From assembly GCA_029243545.1 (NCBI GenBank), contig JAQWRV010000005.1, forward strand, positions 1 through 64,000: a stretch of DNA of 64,000 nucleotides, given 5' to 3'. The stretch comes from Rhodospirillaceae bacterium (lineage in GTDB: Bacteria > Pseudomonadota > Alphaproteobacteria > Rhodospirillales > Rhodospirillaceae). This document shows, piece after piece, positions 46,726 to 55,984 of this stretch (positions are counted from its first letter, which is position 1; each line of letters starts with the position of its first letter). Below the pieces are notes generated by a model that saw nothing but the letters and a program-made list of their open reading frames with translations, had not been told where the DNA came from and made no database searches. A program made the position numbers and the translations under genes.

Positions 46726-48666
46726 ATGAAGACATCGAAAGCTCAACCCGGAAAGGCCCCTAAAGCGCCAGCTAAGTCGACGCCGGCTGCTGGAGAAAAT
46801 TCGAACCCAAAACCGAGCCCAAAATCAAACGGCGGGCTTGCGGTCATCAGCGAAGCTTTGCCGTCTTTGCCGACCAGTCCCGGCGTCTATCGTATGCTCA
46901 ACGAAAAGGGCGACGCACTTTATGTAGGCAAGGCAAAAAACATAAAAAAGCGCGTCGTTTCCTATACCCGTATTGAAAGCATGCCAATCCGCCTCCAACG
47001 TATGGTCATGGCAACCCGCCAACTGGAAGTCATAACAACACATACGGAGGCTGAAGCCCTTCTCCTCGAAAGCAACCTCATTAAACGGCTTAAGCCGCGT
47101 TACAATATTTTGCTGCGAGACGACAAATCCTTTGCTTACATCAAGATTACAAGCGATCACAATTATCCACGCATTTTGAAACATCGAGGAGCAAGAAAGC
47201 CGCCGCACGATTACTATGGCCCCTTCGCATCAGCAGGCGCTGTCAATCAAACCTTAACGACGTTGCAGAAAGCCTTTCTATTGAGGTCGTGTTCTGACAA
47301 TGTTTTTGATAACCGTTCACGGCCCTGTCTGCTGTATCAAATTAAGAGATGCTGCGCGCCATGCGTTGGGGAAATTGATCACGCTGACTATGCCGACCTT
47401 ATACGGCAGTCCCGTGAGTTTCTTGACGGAGATAGCACTGAAATCCAATCCGACCTTTCCGCTCAAATGGATGAGGCCAGTAAAAATCTTGACTATGAAG
47501 AAGCGGCGGGACTGAGGGACAGAATTAGAGCTCTGGCAACCGTCCAGAATCGTCAGGACATTAATCTAAGGTCTATAGATAACACTGATGTCATCGCCCT
47601 TTACCGGGCTGGTGGTCAATCCTGCATTCAAATATTTTTCTTCAGGGGCGGACAGAATTTTGGCAATCGCGCTTATTTCCCGTCGCACAGCGCAGAAGAT
47701 GAAGACGGTTCGATTCTAGAGGCCTTTGTTGGTCAGTTCTATGACACGACACCGGCGCCTCGGTCTATTTTTGTGAGCCACATGCCACCAAGCCGGAATC
47801 TATTAAACGAAGCGCTGTCCATTAAAGCAGAACATAAAGTTGAGATTCTTTCGCCGCAGCGAGGAGGCAAACGGAAACTCGTCGATCATGCCTCTTTAAA
47901 TGCGAAGGAAGCTTTGGGTCGACGAATGGCCGAAAGCTCAGCCCAGCGCAAGTTACTGGAGGGTCTCTCTGAGACATTCGATCTTCAGTCTATTCCTAAG
48001 CGGGTTGAGGTTTACGACAACTCTCATATTTCCGGCACCAATATGGTGGGAGCCATGATTGTGACAGGCCCAATGGGTTTCGAAAAAAACGCATACCGGA
48101 AATTCAACATCAAAACTGTTGGTCTAGCGCCTGGCGATGATTACGGCGCCATGCGTGAAATTTTTACGCGGCGCTTTGCAAGAGCACAGAAAGAAGATCC
48201 AGATAAGCAGAAAGGACTTTGGCCAGATCTTGTCATTATCGACGGTGGCCAAGGACAACTCTCGACCGTTGCTCAAAGTCTTGAAGGCCTCGGCATTGAT
48301 GATGTACCGCTGGTCGCAATTTCAAAGGGTCCTGACAGAACCGCAGGCCGCGAACAGTTTCACATGCCGAACCGGTCTTCATTTAAGCTCGCGCCTGCTC
48401 ACCCAGCACTTTACTTCCTTCAGCGCTTGAGAGATGAGGCGCATCGCTTTGCTATTACCGCGCATAGGGCACGACGGGCAAAAGATATTGTCCGGTCTGA
48501 GCTAGACGGTATTCATGGAATAGGGTCACGCCGGAAACGCGCCCTGCTGCACCGGTTTGGCTCTGCCAAAGGTGTCTCAGAAGCAGGCGTTGAGGACTTA
48601 TCTACTGTCGACGGGATCAGTGCAGCCTTGGCAAAAAGAATCTATGATCATTTCCACGCTAACTGA
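46726..48666 (+). CDS. uvrC: UvrABC excinuclease subunit C
   Basis: A 646-residue nuclease of nucleotide excision repair. The N-terminal GIY-YIG domain (about 45-130: LPTSPGVYRMLNEKGDALYV, then AKNIKKRV) makes the 3' cut. The UVR segment is DEASKNLDYEEAAGLRDRI near residue 235. The RNase H-like 5' nuclease is at about 400-560 (EVYDNSHISGTNMVGAMIV), and a helix-hairpin-helix end has ELDGIHGIGSRRKRALLHRF. ATG 46726 follows a lysine- and proline-rich extension; a TTG at 46687 is less likely. Confidence 0.95.
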   Translation: MKTSKAQPGKAPKAPAKSTPAAGENSNPKPSPKSNGGLAVISEALPSLPTSPGVYRMLNEKGDALYVGKAKNIKKRVVSYTRIESMPIRLQRMVMATRQLEVITTHTEAEALLLESNLIKRLKPRYNILLRDDKSFAYIKITSDHNYPRILKHRGARKPPHDYYGPFASAGAVNQTLTTLQKAFLLRSCSDNVFDNRSRPCLLYQIKRCCAPCVGEIDHADYADLIRQSREFLDGDSTEIQSDLSAQMDEASKNLDYEEAAGLRDRIRALATVQNRQDINLRSIDNTDVIALYRAGGQSCIQIFFFRGGQNFGNRAYFPSHSAEDEDGSILEAFVGQFYDTTPAPRSIFVSHMPPSRNLLNEALSIKAEHKVEILSPQRGGKRKLVDHASLNAKEALGRRMAESSAQRKLLEGLSETFDLQSIPKRVEVYDNSHISGTNMVGAMIVTGPMGFEKNAYRKFNIKTVGLAPGDDYGAMREIFTRRFARAQKEDPDKQKGLWPDLVIIDGGQGQLSTVAQSLEGLGIDDVPLVAISKGPDRTAGREQFHMPNRSSFKLAPAHPALYFLQRLRDEAHRFAITAHRARRAKDIVRSELDGIHGIGSRRKRALLHRFGSAKGVSEAGVEDLSTVDGISAALAKRIYDHFHAN

Positions 48667-48707
48667 TATGCATTTGACCTTCGAGGGTCTCCAATCGGAA
48701 ATTTGCT

Positions 48708-49304
48708 TTGCTTAATCTCCCCAACTTACTCACTTTATCGAGAATCTTTATTATCCCCATCGTCATTGGGTTATTTTATTGGGACAGCCCGACGACGCGA
48801 TGGGTAATGGTAGGTCTCTTTACGATTGCATGCATAACAGACTTCTTCGACGGCTATTTGGCACGCCGTAGCAATCAAGTGTCTTCCTTTGGCCGTTTTC
48901 TAGACCCAATAGCAGACAAGCTCTTGATCGCAGCGCTTTTGCTCATGCTCGTTGGCTTTGAGCGGATGACCGTCTGGACCTATCCTGCCGCCGTCATCAT
49001 CCTCATGCGGGAATTATCGGTCTCCGGGCTGCGGGAATTTCTGGCACAGGCACAGGTGAGCGTTCCTGTAACCTCACTGGCAAAATGGAAGACGACCCTG
49101 CAAATGATCACGCTCGGCTTCCTCATCGTAGGAAGAGACGCGCCAAACTGGATCCCGGCCCAAATGATCGGTGAAATAGGTCTTTGGCTTGCCGCCGTTC
49201 TAACGCTCATCACTGGATATGATTACTTTAAGGCGGGCCTCAAACATATGCGCGAGCCTGGTCCGGAAAACGCTGTGTCAGCTGATGAAAAAATAGCGGA
49301 ATAA
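48708..49304 (+). CDS. pgsA: CDP-diacylglycerol-glycerol-3-phosphate 3-phosphatidyltransferase
   Basis: A 198-residue inner-membrane enzyme that makes phosphatidylglycerol phosphate. The CDP-alcohol phosphotransferase motif is complete: DFFDGYLARRSNQVSSFGRF followed by LDPIADK. N-terminal NLPNLLTLSRIFIIPIVIG is typical. The start appears to be TTG 48708, with GGAAA upstream; no ATG suits. Four to five helices. It lies between uvrC and moaD on the same strand, a common order. Confidence 0.93.
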   Translation: MLNLPNLLTLSRIFIIPIVIGLFYWDSPTTRWVMVGLFTIACITDFFDGYLARRSNQVSSFGRFLDPIADKLLIAALLLMLVGFERMTVWTYPAAVIILMRELSVSGLREFLAQAQVSVPVTSLAKWKTTLQMITLGFLIVGRDAPNWIPAQMIGEIGLWLAAVLTLITGYDYFKAGLKHMREPGPENAVSADEKIAE

Positions 49305-49310
49305 AGATCA

Positions 49311-49568
49311 ATGGCTGTCAAAGTTCTCTATTTCTCGTGGATAAAGGAAAAAGTCGGAGCCGGAGAAGAGCTGTTGTCTCCCCCGGACTCAGTTGAAACA
49401 GTCTCAGATTTCGTGGATTGGCTGAGGACTCAAAGCCCAGCTCATGACAGTGCGTTCGAAAACTTAAAACAAATTCGCGCCGCTGTGGATCAAGTCCATG
49501 TGCCGCTAGAAAGCCGGATCGGCCTGGCGAAGGAGATTGCATTCTTTCCCCCGGTCACCGGAGGGTGA
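49311..49568 (+). CDS. moaD: molybdopterin synthase small subunit
   Basis: An 85-residue ubiquitin-fold sulfur carrier ending in the obligate Gly-Gly (FFPPVTGG), with VKVLYFSWIKEKVG at the start. It is thiocarboxylated and donates sulfur to cyclic pyranopterin within MoaD-MoaE. The next gene, moaE, begins one base after the stop codon. Confidence 0.92.
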   Translation: MAVKVLYFSWIKEKVGAGEELLSPPDSVETVSDFVDWLRTQSPAHDSAFENLKQIRAAVDQVHVPLESRIGLAKEIAFFPPVTGG

Positions 49569-49569
49569 C

Positions 49570-50037
49570 ATGATCCGTGTTCAAGGCACCCCCTTCGACC
49601 CGGGTGCAGAAATCAAAAGCTTCTTGGGCAGAAATCCGAATTCCGGCGGCATTGCCACATTCATTGGCCAGGTGAGAGACTTTCAACCCGTCCAAAATTC
49701 TAGTTCTTCCGAAGTGACCAGCCTAGAGTTAGAGCATTACCCCGGCATGACGGAAAAAGAGCTTGAGAGAATCGTCGAAGACTCTTTTACCCGTTGGCCG
49801 CTCGACGATGCCCTCGTCATCCATCTCTATGGCCAATTGAAACCGGGAGATTCGATTGTGTTGGTGTGCACTGCCGCCACGCATCGCGGCGACGCATTCG
49901 CGTCCTGTGAATTCATTATGGATTGGCTAAAGACCAAAGCACCGTTTTGGAAACGTGAACAGACCCAAGCAGGCACAACGTGGGTCGATGCCCGTGCCAA
50001 CGATACCGAGCGCGCTGACCGGTGGGCTAAAGACTGA
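49570..50037 (+). CDS. moaE: molybdopterin synthase large subunit
   Basis: A 155-residue MoaE. It shows GGIATFIGQVRDF near residue 30, LELEHYPGMTEKELERI, the catalytic Lys region HLYGQLKPGDSIVLV, and the end DWLKTKAPFWKRE. It builds molybdopterin with MoaD. ATG 49570 lies directly after the moaD stop, following GGAGGGTGAC. Confidence 0.94.
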   Translation: MIRVQGTPFDPGAEIKSFLGRNPNSGGIATFIGQVRDFQPVQNSSSSEVTSLELEHYPGMTEKELERIVEDSFTRWPLDDALVIHLYGQLKPGDSIVLVCTAATHRGDAFASCEFIMDWLKTKAPFWKREQTQAGTTWVDARANDTERADRWAKD

Positions 50038-50057
50038 GAAGACGCAAGACCAGTTTA

Positions 50058-50957
50058 TTAAGCAGCGCTCGACTCTGCAGCGGTAGTCTTTCCTACAGCC
50101 TCGTCATAGGCTGTCATCAGGGTCTTACACACCTCACCTGGCGTGAACGTATACGTCCCTATTGACCCTACGGGCGTGACCTCTGCTGCCGTACCCGTTA
50201 GGAAACACTCATCGGCCTGATCCATTTCTTCAGGCATAATCGCGCGCTCAATGACATCGCACCCATGTTCTTTTGCCAGTCCGATAACAGTACGGCGGGT
50301 AATTCCGTCGAGAAAACAGTCGGGAGTGGGTGTGTGAATTTTGCCATCAATCACAAAGAAGATGTTAGCGCCGGTCGCCTCTGCTACTTGTCCGCGCCAG
50401 TCCAACAACAATGAATCGTCCAACCCTTTGCGCTCAGCCGCATGTTTGGACAACGTACAAATCATATAAAGGCCTGCCGCCTTAGCGAACACAGGCGAGG
50501 TTTCCGGAGAGGGACGCCGCCATTCCGATATATCGAGTTTTATGCCCTTCAGGCGTGCTTCAGGCGAAAAATAGGACGGCCACGCCCAAACTGCGATCGC
50601 CACGTTAATTTTCGTACTCTGCGCCGAAACCCCCATGAGTTCGCTGCCGCGCCAGGCAATTGGCCGCACATATCCATCAATAATACTGTTGGCACTAAGC
50701 GCCTCGTAAGTCGCCATGTTAATGACGTCACGCTCATAAGGAATTTTCATGTCCAGCACGTCAGCCGAATAGAATAGACGGTCCGTATGCTCTTCCAGCT
50801 TGAAGACTTTACCGTTGTAAGCCCGCTCCCCCTCGAATACCGCCGATGCGTAGTGAAGTGCATGGGTGAGAACGTGGGCTTTTGCCCCCCGCCACGGCTG
50901 AAGTTCGCCGTTAAGCCAGATATATCCGTCACGATCATCAAATGCTGGAGTCGTCAT
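50058..50957 (-). CDS. ilvE: branched-chain amino acid aminotransferase
   Basis: A 299-residue PLP enzyme of fold type IV. The PLP Lys is in SPVFAKAAGLYM, and LLLDWRGQVAEATGANIFFV and GITRRTVIGLAKEHG follow as in IlvE. It makes Leu, Ile and Val from their keto acids. ATG 50957 (MTTPAFDDRDG) is preferred to TTG 50963 two codons earlier. Divergent from the MarR gene, whose promoter region holds an inverted repeat that also overlaps a TTGACA on this strand. Confidence 0.93.
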   Translation of the reverse strand: MTTPAFDDRDGYIWLNGELQPWRGAKAHVLTHALHYASAVFEGERAYNGKVFKLEEHTDRLFYSADVLDMKIPYERDVINMATYEALSANSIIDGYVRPIAWRGSELMGVSAQSTKINVAIAVWAWPSYFSPEARLKGIKLDISEWRRPSPETSPVFAKAAGLYMICTLSKHAAERKGLDDSLLLDWRGQVAEATGANIFFVIDGKIHTPTPDCFLDGITRRTVIGLAKEHGCDVIERAIMPEEMDQADECFLTGTAAEVTPVGSIGTYTFTPGEVCKTLMTAYDEAVGKTTAAESSAA

Positions 50958-51041
50958 AGCCAAATCCTAATGAGACTGCGTGTCTGGCCCGTTTTTGGCG
51001 CTTTGTTGTTTACTGGTAGCCAAATCCGTACATCCGTTTGT

Positions 51042-51070
51042 TATTTATGTCAATATTACTGACATAAATA
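51042..51070. promoter_or_regulatory. perfect 11-bp inverted repeat between ilvE and petP
   Basis: TATTTATGTCA (51042-51052) and its exact complement TGACATAAATA (51060-51070) are separated by 7 bases. The centre-to-centre distance of 18 bp suits a dimeric winged-helix repressor. TATGAT (51069-51074) for petP overlaps its right edge and a minus-strand TTGACA for ilvE overlaps its left part. A good candidate operator for autoregulation by the MarR protein. Confidence 0.6.
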
Positions 51071-51091
51071 TGATACTCTAGTGGCTCCACT

Positions 51092-51604
51092 ATGGAGAGA
51101 CCGCACCTTATGGCCGCCTCGAGCCCTCACACGGATCCACCTTTTTCGCGCGATGCTGATCTCCGCCAGGCCATCGAACTCTTATTCTTCGCCTATCGAG
51201 ACTTCACCGCCGAAGGTGATGCCATCCTGGCAAAACAGAGTTTTGGCAGGGCACACCACAGGGTCATATATTTCGTCGGGCAATACCCGGGCATGCGTGT
51301 CAGTGAATTGCTAGAAATTTTATCCATTACTAAGCAGAGTCTTTCGCGTGTCCTAAGACAGTTGGTTCACGAAGGTTACATTGAGCAAAATCCGGGCAAA
51401 ACGGATCGCCGCGAGCGATTATTGAAATTGACGGATAAAGGATTGGAGTTGGAACGATTGTTGACCAGTGAACAACGGGTCAGAATTGCGACAGCCTACG
51501 AGAGTGCTGGCGCAGATGCGGTGGAGGGGTTTAAGAAAGTCATGCTCGGTATTATGGACGCATCAGCAAAACACCGGTTTACGGAAAAGAAAGTATTAGA
51601 CTGA
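51092..51604 (+). CDS. petP: MarR-family regulator, PetP-like
   Basis: A 170-residue winged-helix regulator: the recognition helix region VSELLEILSITKQSLSRVLR and wing GKTDRRERLLKLTDKG are as in MarR proteins. It is 4 bp upstream of an OmpR-type response regulator. In Rhodobacter, petP and petR form this same pair and affect cytochrome bc1 expression, so the name is by synteny and family. A second in-frame start is ATG 51110. The upstream inverted repeat is a likely own operator. Confidence 0.75.
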   Translation: MERPHLMAASSPHTDPPFSRDADLRQAIELLFFAYRDFTAEGDAILAKQSFGRAHHRVIYFVGQYPGMRVSELLEILSITKQSLSRVLRQLVHEGYIEQNPGKTDRRERLLKLTDKGLELERLLTSEQRVRIATAYESAGADAVEGFKKVMLGIMDASAKHRFTEKKVLD

Positions 51605-51608
51605 CGTC

Positions 51609-52316
51609 ATGCCCAATACTGTAAAAGAACCCGACGCTTTGCCAGCCCACGTTTTGGTCATTGACGACGACTCGCGTTTACGGAAACTAATTCAGAAGTA
51701 CCTGAGCGAACAAGGGTTTCTCGTCACCGCAGCGTCATCTGCAGCAAATGCACGGCGCCAATTGGAATTCCTGCAGTTTGACCTGCTTGTCCTAGACGTC
51801 ATGATGCCGGGCGAAGATGGCATGAGTTTTGCAGCCGATTTAAGAAAAACCAGCGACGTCCCCATTCTAATGCTGACCGCAATGGGAGAATCGGAGCATC
51901 GTATCAAAGGACTGGAACATGGTGTAGACGACTATATGGGAAAACCCTTCGAGCCAAGAGAATTACTCTTACGTGTCAATTCCATTTTCAAACGTGTTCC
52001 ACCACCGCCAGACGACAGCACACATGAACTGCGCTTCGGCTCATGCCGGTATGACATTTCCCGAGGTGTTCTCATGAAAGAAGAGGTGTCCGTCCACCTA
52101 ACGTCAGCAGAATCGGATCTGATACGGGTACTAGCGTTAAACGCGAACACACCCGTGAAGCGGTCCCAATTGAGCGAATCCAGTAGCAATTCCTCGAATC
52201 CAAGGACGATTGACGTGCAAGTCACACGATTGCGGCGCAAAATAGAAGCCGACCCTCGGCAACCACGCTATCTACAAACCGTGCGTGGAACTGGATACCT
52301 TTTGCGGACTGACTAG
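51609..52316 (+). CDS. petR: OmpR-family response regulator, PetR-like
   Basis: A 235-residue regulator. The receiver domain (about 14-125) has the phospho-Asp in LLVLDVMMPGEDG, Thr in LMLTAMGESEHR and Lys in MGKPFEPREL. The C-terminal winged helix (about 140-230) has RTIDVQVTRLRRKIEADPRQ and ends YLQTVRGTGYLLR. It follows the MarR gene and precedes a sensor kinase by 15 bp. The kinase is therefore its probable partner. Confidence 0.85.
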   Translation: MPNTVKEPDALPAHVLVIDDDSRLRKLIQKYLSEQGFLVTAASSAANARRQLEFLQFDLLVLDVMMPGEDGMSFAADLRKTSDVPILMLTAMGESEHRIKGLEHGVDDYMGKPFEPRELLLRVNSIFKRVPPPPDDSTHELRFGSCRYDISRGVLMKEEVSVHLTSAESDLIRVLALNANTPVKRSQLSESSSNSSNPRTIDVQVTRLRRKIEADPRQPRYLQTVRGTGYLLRTD

Positions 52317-52331
52317 CGGGTAACACCATCC

Positions 52332-53714
52332 ATGAGTGACCGTCTCGCCTCACCCTCTCCCTGGACCGATCGCGTAGCGCATTGGTTCAAAGAGGAACTG
52401 TGGTCAGATTTAGTGCCCTCTACATTGATGGGGCGTTCCGCCCTTATCATTGTTGTGCCATTGATCCTGTTTCAGGTAATTTCAACTTTTATCTTTTATG
52501 AAAATCATTGGGAAACCCTGTCCCGCCGCCTTGCACAAAGCCTCGCTGGCGATATCTCCCACATCCGGATCCACATGCGGGACCACCCAGGCGCCGAGAA
52601 ATTCCAATGGATTCAAACAGTCGCCAGCCAGACCATGCTGCTTGACATCACTTTTGAAAATGGCGCCGCTCTGCCGTCGAATCAAACCATCAATGCTGAT
52701 GGTCCGTTCTCGGATGTACTCACTCGTGAACTTTGGCGGGAAATGAAAAGACCGTTCACGATCGATTTTGTGGGGACCGACCGGAATATTGAAATTGCCA
52801 TGCAACTGCCCGACGGAGTTCTGAACGTACTCGCGCCGCGAAAAAGACTTTTCAGCTCCACCACATATGTCTTCGTACTCTGGATGGTTGGCTCTTCGCT
52901 AGTTTTGTTCGGCGTTGCCGCCCTTTTCTTAAATAACCAAGTTCGGGCCGTGCGCCGGCTGGCGCGTGCTGCCGATAGTTTTGGTAAAGGGCAAGACGTG
53001 CCTAATTTCAAACCTGAAGGCGCTACCGAAGTGCGTCAGGCGGCACGCGCCTTTACAGTTATGCGGAACAGAATTCAACGTCAAATGGATCAGCGGACAG
53101 AAATGCTTGCCGGCGTTTCTCACGATTTACGCACACCCCTTACGCGCATGAAGTTACAAATCGAAATGCTGGACGGTGCCAGCGCGAATGATATTGCCGA
53201 TATCAAGGAAGATATCGACGAGATGGAGCGCATGCTCAACGGCTATTTGGCGTTTGCTAGGGGTGAAGGCACCGAGTCTTCCAAGCCAACTCACATTCCA
53301 AACCTCGTCGACGACATTCATCGCAGATTCAAGCGCGCCGGTGCTGCAATTGTACTCGACATCATTGGCTTAGAAGATCCCGTTGTCATTAAGCCAATGG
53401 CATTCCAACGTTGCCTCAACAACCTCGTTGGAAATGCAGCCCGCTACGGTACACGAGTTGAAATCAGCGCTAAGCGCGTCGGGATGCACCTTCAAATCAA
53501 CGTTGATGATGACGGACCAGGCATACCCGCAAATCTACGAGAAGATGTCTTTAGAGCGTTCTATCGGGTTGAACCATCTAGAAACCCCGAAACAGGGGGC
53601 GTAGGACTGGGCATGACTATCGCACGCGATATTGCCCGCACCCTTGGAGGCGATGTCATTTTAGGCGAGAGCCCGCTAAAGGGACTAAGAGCGACGGTCC
53701 GGCTGCCCATTTAG
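52332..53714 (+). CDS. sensor histidine kinase, EnvZ-like
   Basis: A 460-residue membrane kinase with two helices (about 33-58 and 175-200) bounding a periplasmic domain, then HAMP (about 200-255). The dimerisation domain carries the phospho-His in AGVSHDLRTPLTRMKLQ. The ATPase domain shows NNLVGNAARYG, DDDGPGIP and GGVGLGMTIARDIARTLGG. Same unit as the MarR and response-regulator genes. The stop overlaps the convergent TetR gene stop by 4 bp. Confidence 0.88.
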   Translation: MSDRLASPSPWTDRVAHWFKEELWSDLVPSTLMGRSALIIVVPLILFQVISTFIFYENHWETLSRRLAQSLAGDISHIRIHMRDHPGAEKFQWIQTVASQTMLLDITFENGAALPSNQTINADGPFSDVLTRELWREMKRPFTIDFVGTDRNIEIAMQLPDGVLNVLAPRKRLFSSTTYVFVLWMVGSSLVLFGVAALFLNNQVRAVRRLARAADSFGKGQDVPNFKPEGATEVRQAARAFTVMRNRIQRQMDQRTEMLAGVSHDLRTPLTRMKLQIEMLDGASANDIADIKEDIDEMERMLNGYLAFARGEGTESSKPTHIPNLVDDIHRRFKRAGAAIVLDIIGLEDPVVIKPMAFQRCLNNLVGNAARYGTRVEISAKRVGMHLQINVDDDGPGIPANLREDVFRAFYRVEPSRNPETGGVGLGMTIARDIARTLGGDVILGESPLKGLRATVRLPI

Positions 53715-54370
53715 TCTGAATTTTGTTCAGTCTTCTTCTGTCGTGATGGCGGTTTGAAAGGGGCCATTTTTACCAGCTTCTCTAATCGGCCTAGCGCTTT
53801 GTCTAGCGCGGACATGGTTTGGGACATATCGCTACTATCGTCCTTAAGCCATACGCCCAACACAGATACGTAGGCGACAGCTAAAGTATGCGCCCTTGCC
53901 ACCCCGATCATCCCGTCAGCGCTCACACCAGCAGCTATCAATATGAGCGCCATTGTGTGGAGTGTACTAGGAGTGCGGAACAAAAGAGCAACAGGACGCC
54001 GCATCAGGTGATTGATCAAGCTGACATACCCAGCCCGGTTTGCTTGAAGCGCGTCGAAGCGCATCATCAGGACATCGAATATACGATCCCGCACGCTTTC
54101 CGATCGATCAATAGAGCTCACCTGATTGAGCACAACATTATCGACGCGTTTAAAGAGGAAGCTCAAGAGACTAGTACGTGTGGGACAGACGGCGATAACG
54201 CGGCCAAGCGGGATTTTCAGATCAGTTGCAAGCCGATCAAGAGAGACGGCCGCCCAACCTTCATCAGCAGCAATCGTTAGTGCTGCGGCACAGAGACGGT
54301 CTTCAAGATGCACATCGGCCTGAGCCTTACGCGCAACTTGCTTTTGGGTCGTGGTTTTTCTGGACGCCAT
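53711..54370 (-). CDS. TetR-family regulator
   Basis: A 219-residue protein: a basic N-terminus (SRKTTTQKQVARKAQ) precedes a TetR-type helix-turn-helix (about 25-70, LCAAALTIAADEGWAAVSLD then RLATDLKIPLGRVIAVCPTR). The C-terminal ligand domain is helical with no clue to the ligand. The HTH ends in Cys-Pro-Thr-Arg instead of the usual Tyr-Phe/His-like residue, a mild oddity. Near proC but 40 bp from it on the same strand, so co-expression is possible. Confidence 0.7.
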   Translation of the reverse strand: MASRKTTTQKQVARKAQADVHLEDRLCAAALTIAADEGWAAVSLDRLATDLKIPLGRVIAVCPTRTSLLSFLFKRVDNVVLNQVSSIDRSESVRDRIFDVLMMRFDALQANRAGYVSLINHLMRRPVALLFRTPSTLHTMALILIAAGVSADGMIGVARAHTLAVAYVSVLGVWLKDDSSDMSQTMSALDKALGRLEKLVKMAPFKPPSRQKKTEQNSD

Positions 54371-54410
54371 GTCTCAGCCTTTCACGGCTAAGATGTTTAA
54401 ATCAAGAACC

Positions 54411-55232
54411 TTAGCCCGCCAATTCCCGTGATCGTTTGGCAGCAGCCGCAACGGCCCCGTTCATAAGGTCTGACATGCCGTTGCTCGCCATCAGAACGTC
54501 TAACGCTGCAGCTGTCGTGCCGCCCGGGCTGGTAACAACCTTTCGCAGTTGGGCGCACGACGAGTTGCTGCTTGCGAGGAGTGCGCCGGCTCCCGATACC
54601 GTTGCCAAAGCCAGCTGCTCGGACAATTCTGGGCTTAAGCCCGCTTTGACACCGGCTTCTGCAAGCGTTTCTACAAGAAGAAAAACGTAAGCTGGCCCGC
54701 TGCCAGAGACAGCCGTCACCGCATCCATATCAGCTTCATTCTCAATCCACGCGGTCTGACCAACAGCAGCCATAAGCACCTTGCAAACACGCTTTTGCGA
54801 GGGGCCCGCTTGCGATCCTGGGCATAAAACGCTGATGCCCTGACCGATGGATGCAGGCGTATTGGGCATGGCGCGCACCAAAGCCGAGTTTGCACCGAGC
54901 AAAGCCTCGAGCTTTGCGAGTGGTAACCCTGCAATGATAGACAGAAACACGGTTCCAGACTCCGCCATATGCGCGTAAGCCGGAATGACATCCTTTGCGT
55001 TTTGCGGTTTGACGGCGAACACCACCACGTCGGGCGTAAAATCAGTCGGTAGTTCGCTGACATCTGAAAGGACAACTAGCGCAGGATGCTCGGACGCTGC
55101 GGCGACAGACTCCCGCCCCGCCGGCTCCACAATCATAATATCGACCGGGTTAAGTCCGCGGGCGAACCACCCTTTTAGGAGAGCGCTACCCATGTTGCCG
55201 CAGCCAACCAGAAGAACTGTGCCTTCAATCAT
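54411..55232 (-). CDS. proC: pyrroline-5-carboxylate reductase
   Basis: A 273-residue NADPH enzyme, last step of proline synthesis. It shows LLVGCGNMGSALLKGW at the start, VVFAVKPQNAKDV, RAMPNTPASIGQGI and the C-terminal ending VTSPGGTTAAALDVL. Length fits. It lies between the TetR gene and the YbjN-domain gene on the same strand, an order seen in related bacteria with the ubiK gene beyond. Confidence 0.94.
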   Translation of the reverse strand: MIEGTVLLVGCGNMGSALLKGWFARGLNPVDIMIVEPAGRESVAAASEHPALVVLSDVSELPTDFTPDVVVFAVKPQNAKDVIPAYAHMAESGTVFLSIIAGLPLAKLEALLGANSALVRAMPNTPASIGQGISVLCPGSQAGPSQKRVCKVLMAAVGQTAWIENEADMDAVTAVSGSGPAYVFLLVETLAEAGVKAGLSPELSEQLALATVSGAGALLASSNSSCAQLRKVVTSPGGTTAAALDVLMASNGMSDLMNGAVAAAAKRSRELAG

Positions 55233-55299
55233 GAAATCATTCTATCACATTAAGGTGACGAATGACCTGGTCACCTAAAACTTTGGGGAGGTGTGACTT

Positions 55300-55800
55300 T
55301 TAAGCTTCGCCAACGGTATCCAGTAGAGCGCAGGAAATTGCATCATCGGGAGTTCGTCCACCCCATATGACGAATTGAAAAGCGGGGTAGTACCGTTCGC
55401 ACTCACTTCGAGCGAGATCAACCAACTCGCTAATATGCGGCGCATCTATCCGGCCGCCTTGGCAGTAAATCGTATGACGGAACATGGGAATGCCTTCGTC
55501 GATCCAAATCGCAAAATGACCGATCCAAAGCCGTTCATTAAGTTTGGCAATGAGCTCGTAAATATTGTTTTGCACTTTCGGTTGTACGCGCATGTCCAGC
55601 GCACAAGAAAAATGCAAAGCGTCTAATTCTGCAGACCAGGCAAAAAACAGTCCAAAATCACACCATGTACCGGGCGCCTCGACGGCCATCTCTTCGTCGT
55701 TACGACGATCAAAAACCCAGTCTTTAATGGAAATGACTTCTTCTATGCGGTCCAGAGGGTTATCCGCAGTGGATTCGTGGCTGACGGTGGTGGTACGCAT
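55300..55800 (-). CDS. YbjN domain-containing protein
   Basis: A 166-residue protein resembling the YbjN/type III chaperone-like fold. GTWCDFGLFFAWSAELDALH then MRVQPKVQNNIYELIAKLNE and WIDEGIPMFRHTIYC are the conserved core. Start at ATG 55800 (MRTTTVSHES); earlier frame codons give an unlikely extension. Function of the family is poorly known; proximity to proC and ubiK is recurrent in alphaproteobacteria. Confidence 0.8.
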   Translation of the reverse strand: MRTTTVSHESTADNPLDRIEEVISIKDWVFDRRNDEEMAVEAPGTWCDFGLFFAWSAELDALHFSCALDMRVQPKVQNNIYELIAKLNERLWIGHFAIWIDEGIPMFRHTIYCQGGRIDAPHISELVDLARSECERYYPAFQFVIWGGRTPDDAISCALLDTVGEA

Positions 55801-55984
55801 AGAATTCCCCTCATCTGCCCCGGGCCCGACCGGTTGTTCGAGCCCACCAAAATATGGCCCGAAAATCAAGATATAGTAGGTTCAGAGGGTGAGCAATAAC
55901 AATTCTTAGGATTTCTGGCGAGTCGCGTAGCGCGACAAAACCTTCCTTAAATCTTGGTTTGGCCAGGCCAAAAAACCAAGGAAA

